A stretch of 64,000 nucleotides of DNA from Algoriphagus sp. (GTDB taxonomy: Bacteria > Bacteroidota > Bacteroidia > Cytophagales > Cyclobacteriaceae). Both the position numbers and the translations under genes were made by a program. Shown here in pieces: positions 26,737 through 34,587 of the stretch; the stretch's first letter is position 1; every line of letters starts with the position of its first letter. The DNA lies in contig JAGXQZ010000001.1 in the NCBI GenBank assembly GCA_018336015.1, positions 1 through 64,000 of the forward strand. The letters run 5' to 3'. The notes under the pieces were generated by a model, which had not been told where the DNA came from, did no database searches, and was given only the letters and a program-made list of their open reading frames with translations.

Positions 26737-27150
26737 TTAGATTAAGTAGGTTTCGTAAAGGACGTGAAGATCCTCAACAGGTGGGGGGGAAGGGTAGCGT
26801 GGAAGTTCTGGATTTTCCTGAAGGGAAGGATCCATTTCAAAAATAAATACCTGAACAAGTGCTATTGCAAAGTTCAGGTCAAGTTTGATTTCAAATTTTT
26901 TGAGTTGAACATCCTCATCCACCTGGAGGTGTTCGGTGATGTTTTCACAGCAGGACTTTTTTTCTTGGTTTTTATCCTCTTCATTTTCGCTGTGATCCAT
27001 ATCCATGGCCATACCGCAGTCGAGATGCTTTTCACCAAAACCAATTTCCGACTTCATTGCATGGCCCATGCAAAAATGCGTGGTCTTCGCCATCCCGATG
27101 GTGGAGAAGAGCACAAAAAAGGCAAGCGATATGGAAACAAGCGTTTTCAC
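26737..27150 (-). CDS. HYC_CC_PP family protein
   Basis: A 137-residue exported protein with a signal peptide (residues 1-21). It carries the three marks that name this Bacteroidota family: HFC at 25-27, CC at 67-68 in KKSCCEN, and a PPP stretch near 122. The segment between is rich in Met, His, Asp and Glu (DCGMAMDMDHSE), suiting metal binding. It is first in the cus operon, and family members are typically next to heavy-metal pumps. The start codon is GTG, because no ATG precedes the signal peptide. It lies only 5 nt after a promoter -7 motif, so the mRNA may be leaderless or the start may lie elsewhere. Confidence 0.83.
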   Translation of the reverse strand: MKTLVSISLAFFVLFSTIGMAKTTHFCMGHAMKSEIGFGEKHLDCGMAMDMDHSENEEDKNQEKKSCCENITEHLQVDEDVQLKKFEIKLDLNFAIALVQVFIFEMDPSLQENPELPRYPSPPPVEDLHVLYETYLI

Positions 27151-27155
27151 TGAGT

Positions 27156-27188
27156 CAAAAGTACGGAATTTTGGTTGGGAAGTTCAAA
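27156..27188 (-). promoter_or_regulatory. Candidate Bacteroidota promoter of the cus operon
   Basis: On the minus strand TTTG (27188-27185) and TACTTTTG (27163-27156) are 21 nt apart, matching the TTTG / N19-21 / TAnnTTTG consensus of the Bacteroidota primary sigma factor. It lies directly before the GTG of the HYC_CC_PP gene. Confidence 0.55.
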
Positions 27189-27190
27189 TT

Positions 27191-27381
27191 TAGACGCAAG
27201 ATGCTAGACATTAGACGCTAGACAAAAGACATTAGACACAAGACGTTAGACTTTGGAATTCAATTCCCGGGTATAACTTTTTCAATGTGTCAAATTTTGG
27301 AAAAGTTAATAGTTCAGCCCCTTCAATTTGTGGATCTTGCTTCTAAAATCTTGTATCTAACGTCTATTGTCTTAAGTCTCG
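27191..27381. repeat. Word-repeat spacer (TAGAC/AAGAC words), partly self-complementary
   Basis: The left part (27191-27251) is made of TAGAC, AAGAC and AAGAT words. The right part (27333-27381) carries their complements (GTCTA, GTCTT, ATCTT), for example ACGTTAGA at 27243 against TCTAACGT at 27355. It fills the spacer between the CopZ-like gene and the HYC_CC_PP gene. Confidence 0.75.
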
Positions 27382-27591
27382 TTATTTCACATTCGCAATA
27401 AACCCTGCCTTCAGCACCGCTTTTTTGATGTCATCGGGTTCAAGATTTTCGGTTTCCACGGTTAGCGTTCGCTCAGGGTCTTGGAGATCCACGTTCCAAG
27501 AATCGATTCCGCTTTGCTCATTGAGTTTGGGAGTGACTTTGGCGAGGCAATTAGAGCATTGAATGTTGGTTTTGAATTTGAGGACTTTCAT
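27382..27591 (-). CDS. Heavy-metal-associated domain protein (CopZ-like copper chaperone)
   Basis: A 69-residue single HMA domain with a ferredoxin-like fold. The metal loop here is IQCSNC (Cys12 and Cys15), where CopZ has GMTCxxC, and the C-terminal strand ends in KAVLKAGFIANVK. It probably carries Cu(I) in the cytoplasm to the CopA ATPase encoded just upstream on the same strand, 132 bp away. The replacement of the usual Met before the first Cys by Gln may alter metal preference. Confidence 0.88.
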   Translation of the reverse strand: MKVLKFKTNIQCSNCLAKVTPKLNEQSGIDSWNVDLQDPERTLTVETENLEPDDIKKAVLKAGFIANVK

Positions 27592-27723
27592 CTTTTAAGA
27601 TAGTTTTTTAAAATTAAAGAAGATAAAAAGATAGGAGATAAGAGATAGGAAGATAGGCACTTATCTCAGGTTTGGAGATCATCAAAGTCTCGTAAATCGT
27701 AATTCTGAAATCGTAAATTCTCA
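27592..27723. repeat. Word-repeat spacer between copA and copZ-like gene
   Basis: It holds AGATAGG/AGATAAG words (about 27628-27657) followed by CGTAAATCGTAATTC and AATCGTAAATTC words (about 27690-27722). No gene is visible in it. Confidence 0.6.
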
Positions 27724-30039
27724 TCAAATCTTCAATTTTTTCAATCTCAGGCTATTCATCACTACCGAAACCGAGCTAAAGGCCATGGCAGCACCCGCGA
27801 TCATGGGATCGAGGAGAAAGCCATTGATGGGATAGAGCACGCCAGCCGCAATCGGAATTCCGATCACATTATAGATAAATGCCCAAAAGAGGTTTTGTTT
27901 GATTCCATTTACAGTCAGATGTGACAACCGGAATGCCTGAGGGATTTTCTCCAGATCGGACGTAATCAGGGTGATTTTGGCTACATCCATTGCGATATCC
28001 GAACCATGTCCCATGGCAATGCTGACATCGGCCTGAGCCAAGGCTTCCGAATCGTTGATTCCGTCTCCAACCATAGCCACTACTTTGCCTTTTTGCTGAA
28101 GTGATTTGATAAAGCCTGACTTATCCGAGGGCATCACCTCGGCTTTGAAGTGGTCAATCCCTACCTCATCAGCAACTGCTTTGGCAGTTTGGGGATTGGC
28201 TCCGGTTAGCATATAGACTTCCACCCCGGAATTCTGGAGCTTGGCAATGGCTGATTTTGAACTCGGTTTAATCTGATCCTGAATGCCTAAAATTGCCAGT
28301 GCATTTTCTTCATCCGCAAACCAAATCACGGTTTGTGCTTTTTCGCTCCATGATTTAGCTTCTGATTCAAGTTCGTTAGGAATAGAAATTCCATTTTCGC
28401 TCAGCAGTTTTGCATTGCCCACAAAGTAGGTTTTGCCTTCAAATTTACCTTTTACTCCTCTGGCAGTGATGCTCTCGAAGCTTTCTAATTCGACCGATTG
28501 AACCCCTTTTTCCTTCAAGAATTTGACCACCGCCTCAGCTAGGGGATGCTCGGATTTGGACTCGAGGGAAAGAAGTATAGAACCTTGGTCAACGGTCAAG
28601 AGTCGACTGTCAACAGTTGGATTCGTTTCACCTCCTGTAGACTGAGAACCCTCGCCTGCTAACTGATCACTTTCCCCTGAACTCTGTTCACTGACCACAG
28701 ACCACTGCATACTCACTACAGATGGTTTACCCGCTGTAATCGTCCCCGTTTTATCCAAAATAATCGTATTTACCCGATGGCCAAGTTCAAGGCTTTCTGC
28801 GTCACGGATGAGGATTTGGTTTTCGGCCCCCTTTCCTACACCGACCATAATGGCGGTTGGGGTAGCCAAACCTAAAGCACATGGACAGGCAATGACAAGC
28901 ACTGAGACCGCAGCAAGTAGGGCATGCGAAAAGGCATTTTCTCCTCCTACAAGCATCCAAACCGAAAAGGTAATCAACGCTATCCCGATAACCACAGGGA
29001 CAAAAATCCCGGCTATCTTATCCACGAGTTTCTGTACAGGTGCCTTGCTTCCTTGGGCTTCCTGGACACGCTGGATGATTTGAGAAAGCAGGGTAGAAGC
29101 CCCCACTTTTTCGGCCAAGATTTCCAGACTGCCTTTTTGATTGATCGTTCCGGCAAAGACCTTGTCGCCGGCTTTTTTTTCCACCGGCACAGGTTCTCCG
29201 CTGATCATACTTTCGTCGATGTAGCTGGAGCCAACTTCCACTATTCCGTCCACCGGGATTTTTTCTCCGGGTTTGATCAGGATACGGTCTCCCAGTTGTA
29301 CCTCTTCGATTTTGATTTCAAGGGTTTGACCGTTTTGGATTCGGGTTAATGTTTTTGGCTGAAGGCCGATCAGTTTTTTTAGGGCAGTTCCGGTTTGGGA
29401 TTTGGCTCGTTCTTCCAGCATTTTTCCAAAGGAAATAAATACCACGATCACCGTAGCTGCCTCATAATAGACATGGGGGTGAATTCCTTGAGCATGCCAA
29501 AATTCCGGAAAGAAGGTGTTGAATGCGGAAAAGAGAAAGGCAATTCCGGTGCTCAAAGCCACCAAGGTGTCCATATTGGCCTTGCGGTGACGCGCTTGTT
29601 TCCAGGCATTGACATAGAAGTGGCGAGCAAAGTAGAACAGCACCGGAATACTCAGCGCCATGCTGATCCATTGGCCTGCTTCCCAATCCATAAAAAACAT
29701 CCCCAAAACAAATACCGGTAAGGTCAATAATCCGGCTCCGATGGTCCGGGCTTTGACTTCCTGGTATATTTTAACTTGTTCTTCCTGAACAGTTTCACTA
29801 ACCTCTTTTTCGCTAATGATAATTCCATAGCCCACATCCTGAAGTGCCAAATTGATGCTTTCAGGGGTTAGGCGATCATCCCATTCGACTTGGACGGTAT
29901 TGGTGGCAAAGTTGACCGAGGCAGCGTGGATCCCATCGGTGTATTGGAGGATCGTCTCCACACTGGATGCGCAAGCTGCGCAGGTCATGCCTGTGACAGG
30001 AAAAGTGCGCTTGTGAAGGGAAGAATTCTTTGTATTCAT
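27724..30039 (-). CDS. copA: Copper-translocating P1B-type ATPase with an in-frame repeat-derived insert
   Basis: A 771-residue cytoplasmic-membrane ATPase that exports Cu(I). An N-terminal HMA domain has GMTCAAC (Cys20, Cys23). The actuator loop carries ISGEPVPVEK, and the membrane metal site is CPC at 385-387. The phosphorylated Asp is Asp429 in DKTGTIT; SEHPLAEA lies in the nucleotide domain, followed by GDGINDSEAL. Between GKPSVVS and LLSLESKSEHPL lies an extra segment of about 43 residues (444-486), rich in Ser, Gln, Glu and Gly. Its DNA is made of the same CAGTGGTCAGTGAAC-type words seen in intergenic spacers. P1B ATPases normally need only a short linker there. The insert keeps the frame and probably forms a flexible loop. 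Confidence 0.96.
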   Translation of the reverse strand: MNTKNSSLHKRTFPVTGMTCAACASSVETILQYTDGIHAASVNFATNTVQVEWDDRLTPESINLALQDVGYGIIISEKEVSETVQEEQVKIYQEVKARTIGAGLLTLPVFVLGMFFMDWEAGQWISMALSIPVLFYFARHFYVNAWKQARHRKANMDTLVALSTGIAFLFSAFNTFFPEFWHAQGIHPHVYYEAATVIVVFISFGKMLEERAKSQTGTALKKLIGLQPKTLTRIQNGQTLEIKIEEVQLGDRILIKPGEKIPVDGIVEVGSSYIDESMISGEPVPVEKKAGDKVFAGTINQKGSLEILAEKVGASTLLSQIIQRVQEAQGSKAPVQKLVDKIAGIFVPVVIGIALITFSVWMLVGGENAFSHALLAAVSVLVIACPCALGLATPTAIMVGVGKGAENQILIRDAESLELGHRVNTIILDKTGTITAGKPSVVSMQWSVVSEQSSGESDQLAGEGSQSTGGETNPTVDSRLLTVDQGSILLSLESKSEHPLAEAVVKFLKEKGVQSVELESFESITARGVKGKFEGKTYFVGNAKLLSENGISIPNELESEAKSWSEKAQTVIWFADEENALAILGIQDQIKPSSKSAIAKLQNSGVEVYMLTGANPQTAKAVADEVGIDHFKAEVMPSDKSGFIKSLQQKGKVVAMVGDGINDSEALAQADVSIAMGHGSDIAMDVAKITLITSDLEKIPQAFRLSHLTVNGIKQNLFWAFIYNVIGIPIAAGVLYPINGFLLDPMIAGAAMAFSSVSVVMNSLRLKKLKI
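28582..28713 (-). repeat. In-frame word-repeat insert within copA
   Basis: On the minus strand it starts CAGTGGTCTGTGGTCAGTG with variants (AGTGAACAGAGTTCAG, AGTGATCAGTTAGCAG). It ends in a second word type (GTTGACAGTCGACTC, TTGACCGTTGACC). It encodes about residues 444-486 of CopA. It resembles the spacer at 34319-34505 in word content. Confidence 0.75.
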
Positions 30040-30247
30040 GGTGATTTTCCTCTAGATGATACAAAGATGACCTAGCTACACTGCGCTTTTATTACAGTTT
30101 TCGAATAAAATCTTATAAGATTTTGCATAAAGATCGGAAATGCTTATAGCATGCATAAAATCATTTTGAGGGTATTTTCATCATTTGGAATGAGATGGAC
30201 AAACCAGCACTTTATACTATCGTACTAAAGACACAACCTCTCCCGAA

Positions 30248-30547
30248 ATGAACTATCCTTCCAAATCCCGCTTCGTTTTCACAACTCTCATCCTACTATT
30301 CTTTATAATCACTTCTTGCGGAGAATTGGATAAAAAACTTGAGGACAAGCTCAAACTCGTCAATGATAAAGCCCTCAAACTGGACTCCTTGGTGAATAAC
30401 GAGTTGGATAAGGTGAATTCACTCGATTCGCTGATTAATAAAGAGATGAAAAAAGTGGAAACCATCGATTCTCTAGTTGATAAATCTTCCAAAAGGATAG
30501 ATTCTTTAATTAACAAAACGGTCGATCGGGTCAACTTACCAAACTGA
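30248..30547 (+). CDS. Small coiled-coil lipoprotein
   Basis: A 99-residue protein with a hydrophobic signal and lipobox IITSC (Cys24). The rest is a heptad-like helix in which the unit x-x-D-S-L-V/I-N/D-K/N-x recurs about every 11-15 residues: LDSLVNNEL, LDSLINKEM, IDSLVDKSS, IDSLINKTV. It resembles a small Lpp-type envelope lipoprotein in design only; no homology is claimed. It is divergent from copA (208 bp apart) and convergent with the HMA-AraC regulator. Role unknown. The regular repeat, signal and lipobox argue that it is real. Confidence 0.72.
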   Translation: MNYPSKSRFVFTTLILLFFIITSCGELDKKLEDKLKLVNDKALKLDSLVNNELDKVNSLDSLINKEMKKVETIDSLVDKSSKRIDSLINKTVDRVNLPN

Positions 30548-30599
30548 TTTTTCAAAAAATTCTGACTTGATTTTACTTCCGAAGGAGTAATAAAAGTAC

Positions 30600-31193
30600 T
30601 CAAATCTTATCCAGGCTTTTCCGGTTGGCAAAGCCTGAATTTTTGAATGCAGAGGGAGTCATTCCGGTTTCTTTTTTGAACTGAGCACTGAGGTAGGCGA
30701 CGCTGCTGTATCCCATTTGAAAGGAAATTTCCGATAGGGTCATTTCTCCATAGAAAAGCAACTCTTTTACCTTTTCAACTTTTTGCTTGGTATAATACCG
30801 TTCAATGGTGACTCCCTCTACGGCCGAAAAAAGTCGACTTAAGGAAGCATAGTCTTGGTTTAAAGCTTTCGAAAGCTGTGTAGACAGATTTTCGTTCATT
30901 TCATTATCCCGGTGATGAACCAGCTCTACAATCTTTGTTTTGATTTGTGAAATCAATGCTGATTTCCCATCTTCCAACAATTCAAAACCTTTTTCTTTCA
31001 GCTTATTAGCCACTAATTCTTTTTCTTCCAAAGTCATTGGAGTAACTGTGACGGCTTGTCCAAGAGTAACGGAAACACTTTTTCCCATTGAACTAAAAAC
31101 ATGCTCTACTGCTTCGATGCAGCGAGGGCAGACCATGTTTTTGATCCGAAAGACAGACTCAGAATTCTTTTTCTCCAAACTCACTTTTGACAA
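30600..31193 (-). CDS. HMA-AraC fusion transcriptional regulator
   Basis: A 197-residue protein. Residues about 12-75 form a heavy-metal-associated fold with the metal loop MVCPRC (Cys22, Cys25). Residues about 100-190 are a complete AraC-type DNA-binding domain with two helix-turn-helix units; the second reads MTLSEISFQMGYSSVAYLSAQFKKETGMTPSAF. The logical role is a one-component metal sensor, copper by context, controlling the flanking copA/cus genes; this is inference. The start lies 35 bp inside the 3' end of the upstream receptor gene on the same strand, so the two are likely co-transcribed. Confidence 0.87.
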   Translation of the reverse strand: MSKVSLEKKNSESVFRIKNMVCPRCIEAVEHVFSSMGKSVSVTLGQAVTVTPMTLEEKELVANKLKEKGFELLEDGKSALISQIKTKIVELVHHRDNEMNENLSTQLSKALNQDYASLSRLFSAVEGVTIERYYTKQKVEKVKELLFYGEMTLSEISFQMGYSSVAYLSAQFKKETGMTPSAFKNSGFANRKSLDKI

Positions 31194-33621
31194 ACTTAGA
31201 TCGGTTTTTAGAACCGTTGATTGTGTAGGATAAGTTCACGATCAGCATATCCACTTCATAAATGTAATTGGTGGTGGTGTAGAAATCTCTTGGTCGGAAA
31301 GTAGTGATTCGCTGTTCATTGGACCTTAATAGTCCAAGATCCATGTTTAGCCACTGCAAATTCAAGGAGAGTCGATTGTCCAAGAAGGACTTTTTCACAT
31401 TGAGCGATGGCTGATAAAATCTAGAATCCTCACCCTGGGCTGTTACCCGGTTGGAAAGGTAGTTAAAGGTAAATTGGGTAGTCAGGGTAGGAGAAAGGGT
31501 CACAGTGGTGTTGAAGTTTATGGAGTACACCCATGACGATTGATTGATTGGACGATTGTCAAAATCTCCTTTAATCGAATATCGGTACACATTTCCTCCA
31601 AAAAATCCCTTCCATTTTTGGGTAAAGAATAATTCACTACCCATTTCCAAACCCACTGATTGCCCGATTCCCACATTGGAATAGATTCGATTCAGGATAG
31701 AGTCATTGTAGACCGTATTGACGCGATTTACCAGATTTTTGACGCGGGTGTAATAGGCCGTGGCAAAGAAGCTGTTGTCTTTCCAGGTTTTGATCATTCC
31801 TCCCTCGAGTTGGTCGATAAACTCCGGAAGTACGTTTGGATCGCCTTGTTCAAGGGTTTCACTGTGTTCTCTTTCGGGAAAAGGATTCATTTTGAAAGTC
31901 GTCTCCCGCTCCACTCGCTGACTAAAATTCAACTTCCATGTCAGGTCTTCTTTTGCTTGGTAAGCCAGATTTCCCGAGAAAAATGGCCGGATGTAATTGT
32001 ATTGGTAAAGCGTGTCGATGGTGTTTCTTTTATCCTGAAGCTGAAAATCACGGTTCATGAATTCTACACGCACACCAACTCCGTAGCTCCATTTTTTGAT
32101 GGATTTGTTGAGTTGAAGATATCCTGAGTGGATCAAGCGATTGAGATTGACCTCGCTTGAAAACTCAGGAACAAGCTCAAAAAGGCCAGTTTCATTGTTT
32201 TTCCTTTCGTAGAAAAAGTCTCCCACGTGATTGAGGTAGCGAAACTGATATCCAGCCTGAAGCTGACCAATGCTCAAGGGTTTGAAGGTGTAGTCCAAAT
32301 TCCAGCGGACCCCATTGAGCGGATTGTCGTTGGTATTGTATTCATCCTGATACACGAAGCTTAAATTTGGATAGCCCAAGTTTCGGTTGATGGTGGGACC
32401 ACCAAGCATGGTGTACTCATAGAGAAAGGACGAGGAAAGTTTGGCTTTCGACCCAAACGTGTGGTTGTAATCCAAACTTCCTAGGACAAAGTCGCCTCGG
32501 CGATTTTGGTCGTTAGCATTAAAATATTGGAAAGGAGGAGTTCGCTGTCCGTTGACAACCCGATGATTGTCAAAGTAAAGGATATCGGCCGTTCTCACTC
32601 GGTCTCTCACACCTGCATAGAATCCTAGGGTAAAATTAGTATTGGCACTTGGAGTATATCCCAAGGTAAATCGACCGGAATAATTGAGTTCGTTGATACT
32701 TCGCTCCCCATTAGATGGAAAGTGTGTCTCCGTATCTCCACTATAAGTGATGACATTGCCCACCCTTCTTCCGGATTGATCGTTTCGCTGATAGCTGCCT
32801 CCGAGGGAGATATCCCATTTGTCCTTGACATAGTTTAGATTGAAGTCGCTCCCGTAGCGTTTTTGGGATTCGGCATTGTCATAATTTTCGATAGACGGAA
32901 GGCCAGCTCGAGTGTTGACTTGGAGGAATAGGCCAACTGTGGAACCTTTGGAAGTGGTGATGTTGATGATCCCGGCTTTGCCTTCCGAATCGTACTGGGC
33001 AGAAGGAGAGGAGATCCACTCTACTTTTTCGATGGCATTGGCCGGTAGCTGTCCAAGTATGCCTACGGGATCACCCTGTACGGGCTTTCCGTTGATCATC
33101 ACGACGAACCCAGAGCTTCCTCGGATTGCCACTTGTCCCTCTGCATTGATACTCACACCTGGGAGATTTCGGAGTACATCGGTGGCAGTTCCACCTTTGG
33201 AAGACTCGAAATTATCAGCTGAGAAGCTTTGTTTCTGTGTTTGAAAATCTGTTGAGATTCGCTGTCCTTGCACCTCTACTCCTTGTAGTTCCTGGAGATC
33301 AGAACTGAGAAAAATGGGTTCCAAAGCCTTTTTTTCATTTTTGGAAAGTTGGATGCTGCTTATGATTAAGGTTTTATACCCTAAAAAACTAGCCATCGCG
33401 TAATATGAACCCTGAGGCAGATTGTCTATTAAAAACTTTCCTTCCGCATCAGTGATCCCACCGTTTAGAAGGGTACTGTCCGAACTCTTATATAAAGCCA
33501 CCGAGGCAAACTCAATCGGTTTTTGAGAGGATTTATCTTTTACCACACCTGATAATTGCCCTTGAGAAAACGCAATTTGGGAGAATAAACCAAGCGTAAA
33601 GAGGATAGAAAGTGCCTTCAT
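31159..33621 (-). CDS. TonB-dependent-receptor-like outer-membrane beta-barrel protein
   Basis: About 820 residues. A signal peptide (MKALSILF..., ending near IAFSQ) precedes a carboxypeptidase-regulatory-like domain (GVVKDKSSQKPIEFASV ... SFLGYKTL). A plug domain follows (VLRNLPGVSINAEGQVAIRG, MINGKP, IEKVEWISSPSAQYDSEG), then a long outer-membrane barrel of the OMP_b-brl_3 type. The start is set at the ATG at 33621 that gives a clean signal peptide; an ATG 48 bp upstream adds a non-signal extension. The partner regulator overlaps its 3' end. The ligand is unknown; location suggests a metal or metallophore connection, not proven. Confidence 0.88.
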   Translation of the reverse strand: MKALSILFTLGLFSQIAFSQGQLSGVVKDKSSQKPIEFASVALYKSSDSTLLNGGITDAEGKFLIDNLPQGSYYAMASFLGYKTLIISSIQLSKNEKKALEPIFLSSDLQELQGVEVQGQRISTDFQTQKQSFSADNFESSKGGTATDVLRNLPGVSINAEGQVAIRGSSGFVVMINGKPVQGDPVGILGQLPANAIEKVEWISSPSAQYDSEGKAGIINITTSKGSTVGLFLQVNTRAGLPSIENYDNAESQKRYGSDFNLNYVKDKWDISLGGSYQRNDQSGRRVGNVITYSGDTETHFPSNGERSINELNYSGRFTLGYTPSANTNFTLGFYAGVRDRVRTADILYFDNHRVVNGQRTPPFQYFNANDQNRRGDFVLGSLDYNHTFGSKAKLSSSFLYEYTMLGGPTINRNLGYPNLSFVYQDEYNTNDNPLNGVRWNLDYTFKPLSIGQLQAGYQFRYLNHVGDFFYERKNNETGLFELVPEFSSEVNLNRLIHSGYLQLNKSIKKWSYGVGVRVEFMNRDFQLQDKRNTIDTLYQYNYIRPFFSGNLAYQAKEDLTWKLNFSQRVERETTFKMNPFPEREHSETLEQGDPNVLPEFIDQLEGGMIKTWKDNSFFATAYYTRVKNLVNRVNTVYNDSILNRIYSNVGIGQSVGLEMGSELFFTQKWKGFFGGNVYRYSIKGDFDNRPINQSSWVYSINFNTTVTLSPTLTTQFTFNYLSNRVTAQGEDSRFYQPSLNVKKSFLDNRLSLNLQWLNMDLGLLRSNEQRITTFRPRDFYTTTNYIYEVDMLIVNLSYTINGSKNRSKFVKSEFGEKEF

Positions 33622-33741
33622 TGCAGCCAAAATAGGGTTACTTTGATAAACACAAACTAGAAAATCCATGAAAGGCTTTTATCTACCAAAAGTTTAAATT
33701 CCATCCCTCTTCACTGAAGGATTTGCCTAAATTGGCTTTCT

Positions 33742-34317
33742 ATGGAATCAATGGACTCATTAGTATCCTTTTTAAAAAAGCTCCAGCCTATTTCATCGGA
33801 AGCAGAAACCGAATTGCTTGGCTTGTGTGAATTGAAAAACTATGTAAAAAATGAAGAAATTCAGGCCATAGGAGCTACTTGCAAGACCATTTATTTTATG
33901 GTTTCGGGAGTAGGGAGGATTTATTATCTCAAAGACGGAGTTGAAGTGACAGAATATTTTGCTTTTCCCAATGAGCTGATCATCCGCGCCGAAAGCCTAT
34001 TTACCCAAAGCCCAAGTAAAAAGGCTATTCAAGTTTTGGAAGATTCCCAGGTGGTAGCTATTTCTGCCGATCCCCTGTTCCGCCTTTTTGAAAAGCATCA
34101 TGAATTGGAGCGGCTTTTCCATAAATTGATCCAACAAGCTTATGTAGAGACGCTTAAGCGGTTGGAAAATATCCAGTTTTTGACTGCCGAGGAGCGCTAT
34201 GAAAAGTTGCTTGAAGAAAAACCCGAATTGATTCAAAAGATCCCGCTCAAACATGTGGCTTCTTTTTTGGGAATTACACAGGTGAGCTTGAGTAGAATTC
34301 GCGGGCAGAGAAGGTAG
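33742..34317 (+). CDS. Crp/Fnr family transcriptional regulator
   Basis: A 191-residue regulator. Residues about 15-125 form a cyclic-nucleotide-binding-like beta-barrel (KTIYFMVSGVGRIYYLKDG, then the YFAFPNELI segment). A dimer helix and a C-terminal HTH follow (KHVASFLGITQVSLSRIRGQ). The HTH form is the one common in Bacteroidota Crp proteins ending in SLSRIR. No FNR-type cysteine cluster is present, so it is not an iron-sulfur oxygen sensor. It is followed 270 bp later by an MFS gene on the same strand, the spacer being a word-repeat tract. Confidence 0.9.
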   Translation: MESMDSLVSFLKKLQPISSEAETELLGLCELKNYVKNEEIQAIGATCKTIYFMVSGVGRIYYLKDGVEVTEYFAFPNELIIRAESLFTQSPSKKAIQVLEDSQVVAISADPLFRLFEKHHELERLFHKLIQQAYVETLKRLENIQFLTAEERYEKLLEEKPELIQKIPLKHVASFLGITQVSLSRIRGQRR

Positions 34318-34318
34318 T

Positions 34319-34505
34319 GATCAGTGTTCAGTCGCGGTTTGTCAGTATTCAGTCGCAGTATTCAGTCGCAGTGTTCAGTGTTCAGTCGGAGTGTGCAGTT
34401 TCTGGATACTGAGCTCTGATTACTAATCACTTACTTCTGATTACTGGTTACTCAGTACTGATTACAGACCTCTGACCTCTGATTACTGAACACTAAACAC
34501 TAACA
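34319..34505. repeat. Word-repeat spacer (CAGTGTTCAGT words) with complementary second half
   Basis: The left half (34319-34405) is built of CAGTGTTCAGT, CAGTATTCAGT and TCAGTCGCAGT. The right half (34409-34505) is built of ATTACTGAACACT, CTGATTACT and CTCTGACCTCTG, largely the reverse complement of the left words. No reading frame is convincing here. Confidence 0.8.
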
Positions 34506-34587
34506 ACTCCGCGGTGAGTATTTTTTAACATATGTAAAAGCTTACCGAATCTGAACAACTGACTTTTGTAGGGTAAATCAAAAACCC

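Noticed and set aside
26130..26846. Long plus-strand reading frame (238 codons) opposite cusA
   Set aside because: It lies antisense to the strongly conserved cusA sequence and its translation has no family features; it is a codon-bias shadow.
27191..27251. Simple tandem repeat or CRISPR-like array of TAGAC words
   Set aside because: Unit length and sequence drift from copy to copy, and the complement occurs downstream, so an ordinary microsatellite or CRISPR does not fit.
33622..33669. N-terminal extension of the outer-membrane receptor
   Set aside because: A clean signal peptide begins at the ATG at 33621; the extension would disturb it.
34319..34505. CRISPR array
   Set aside because: The repeats are degenerate, without constant unit length or unique spacers, and no cas genes are in the window.
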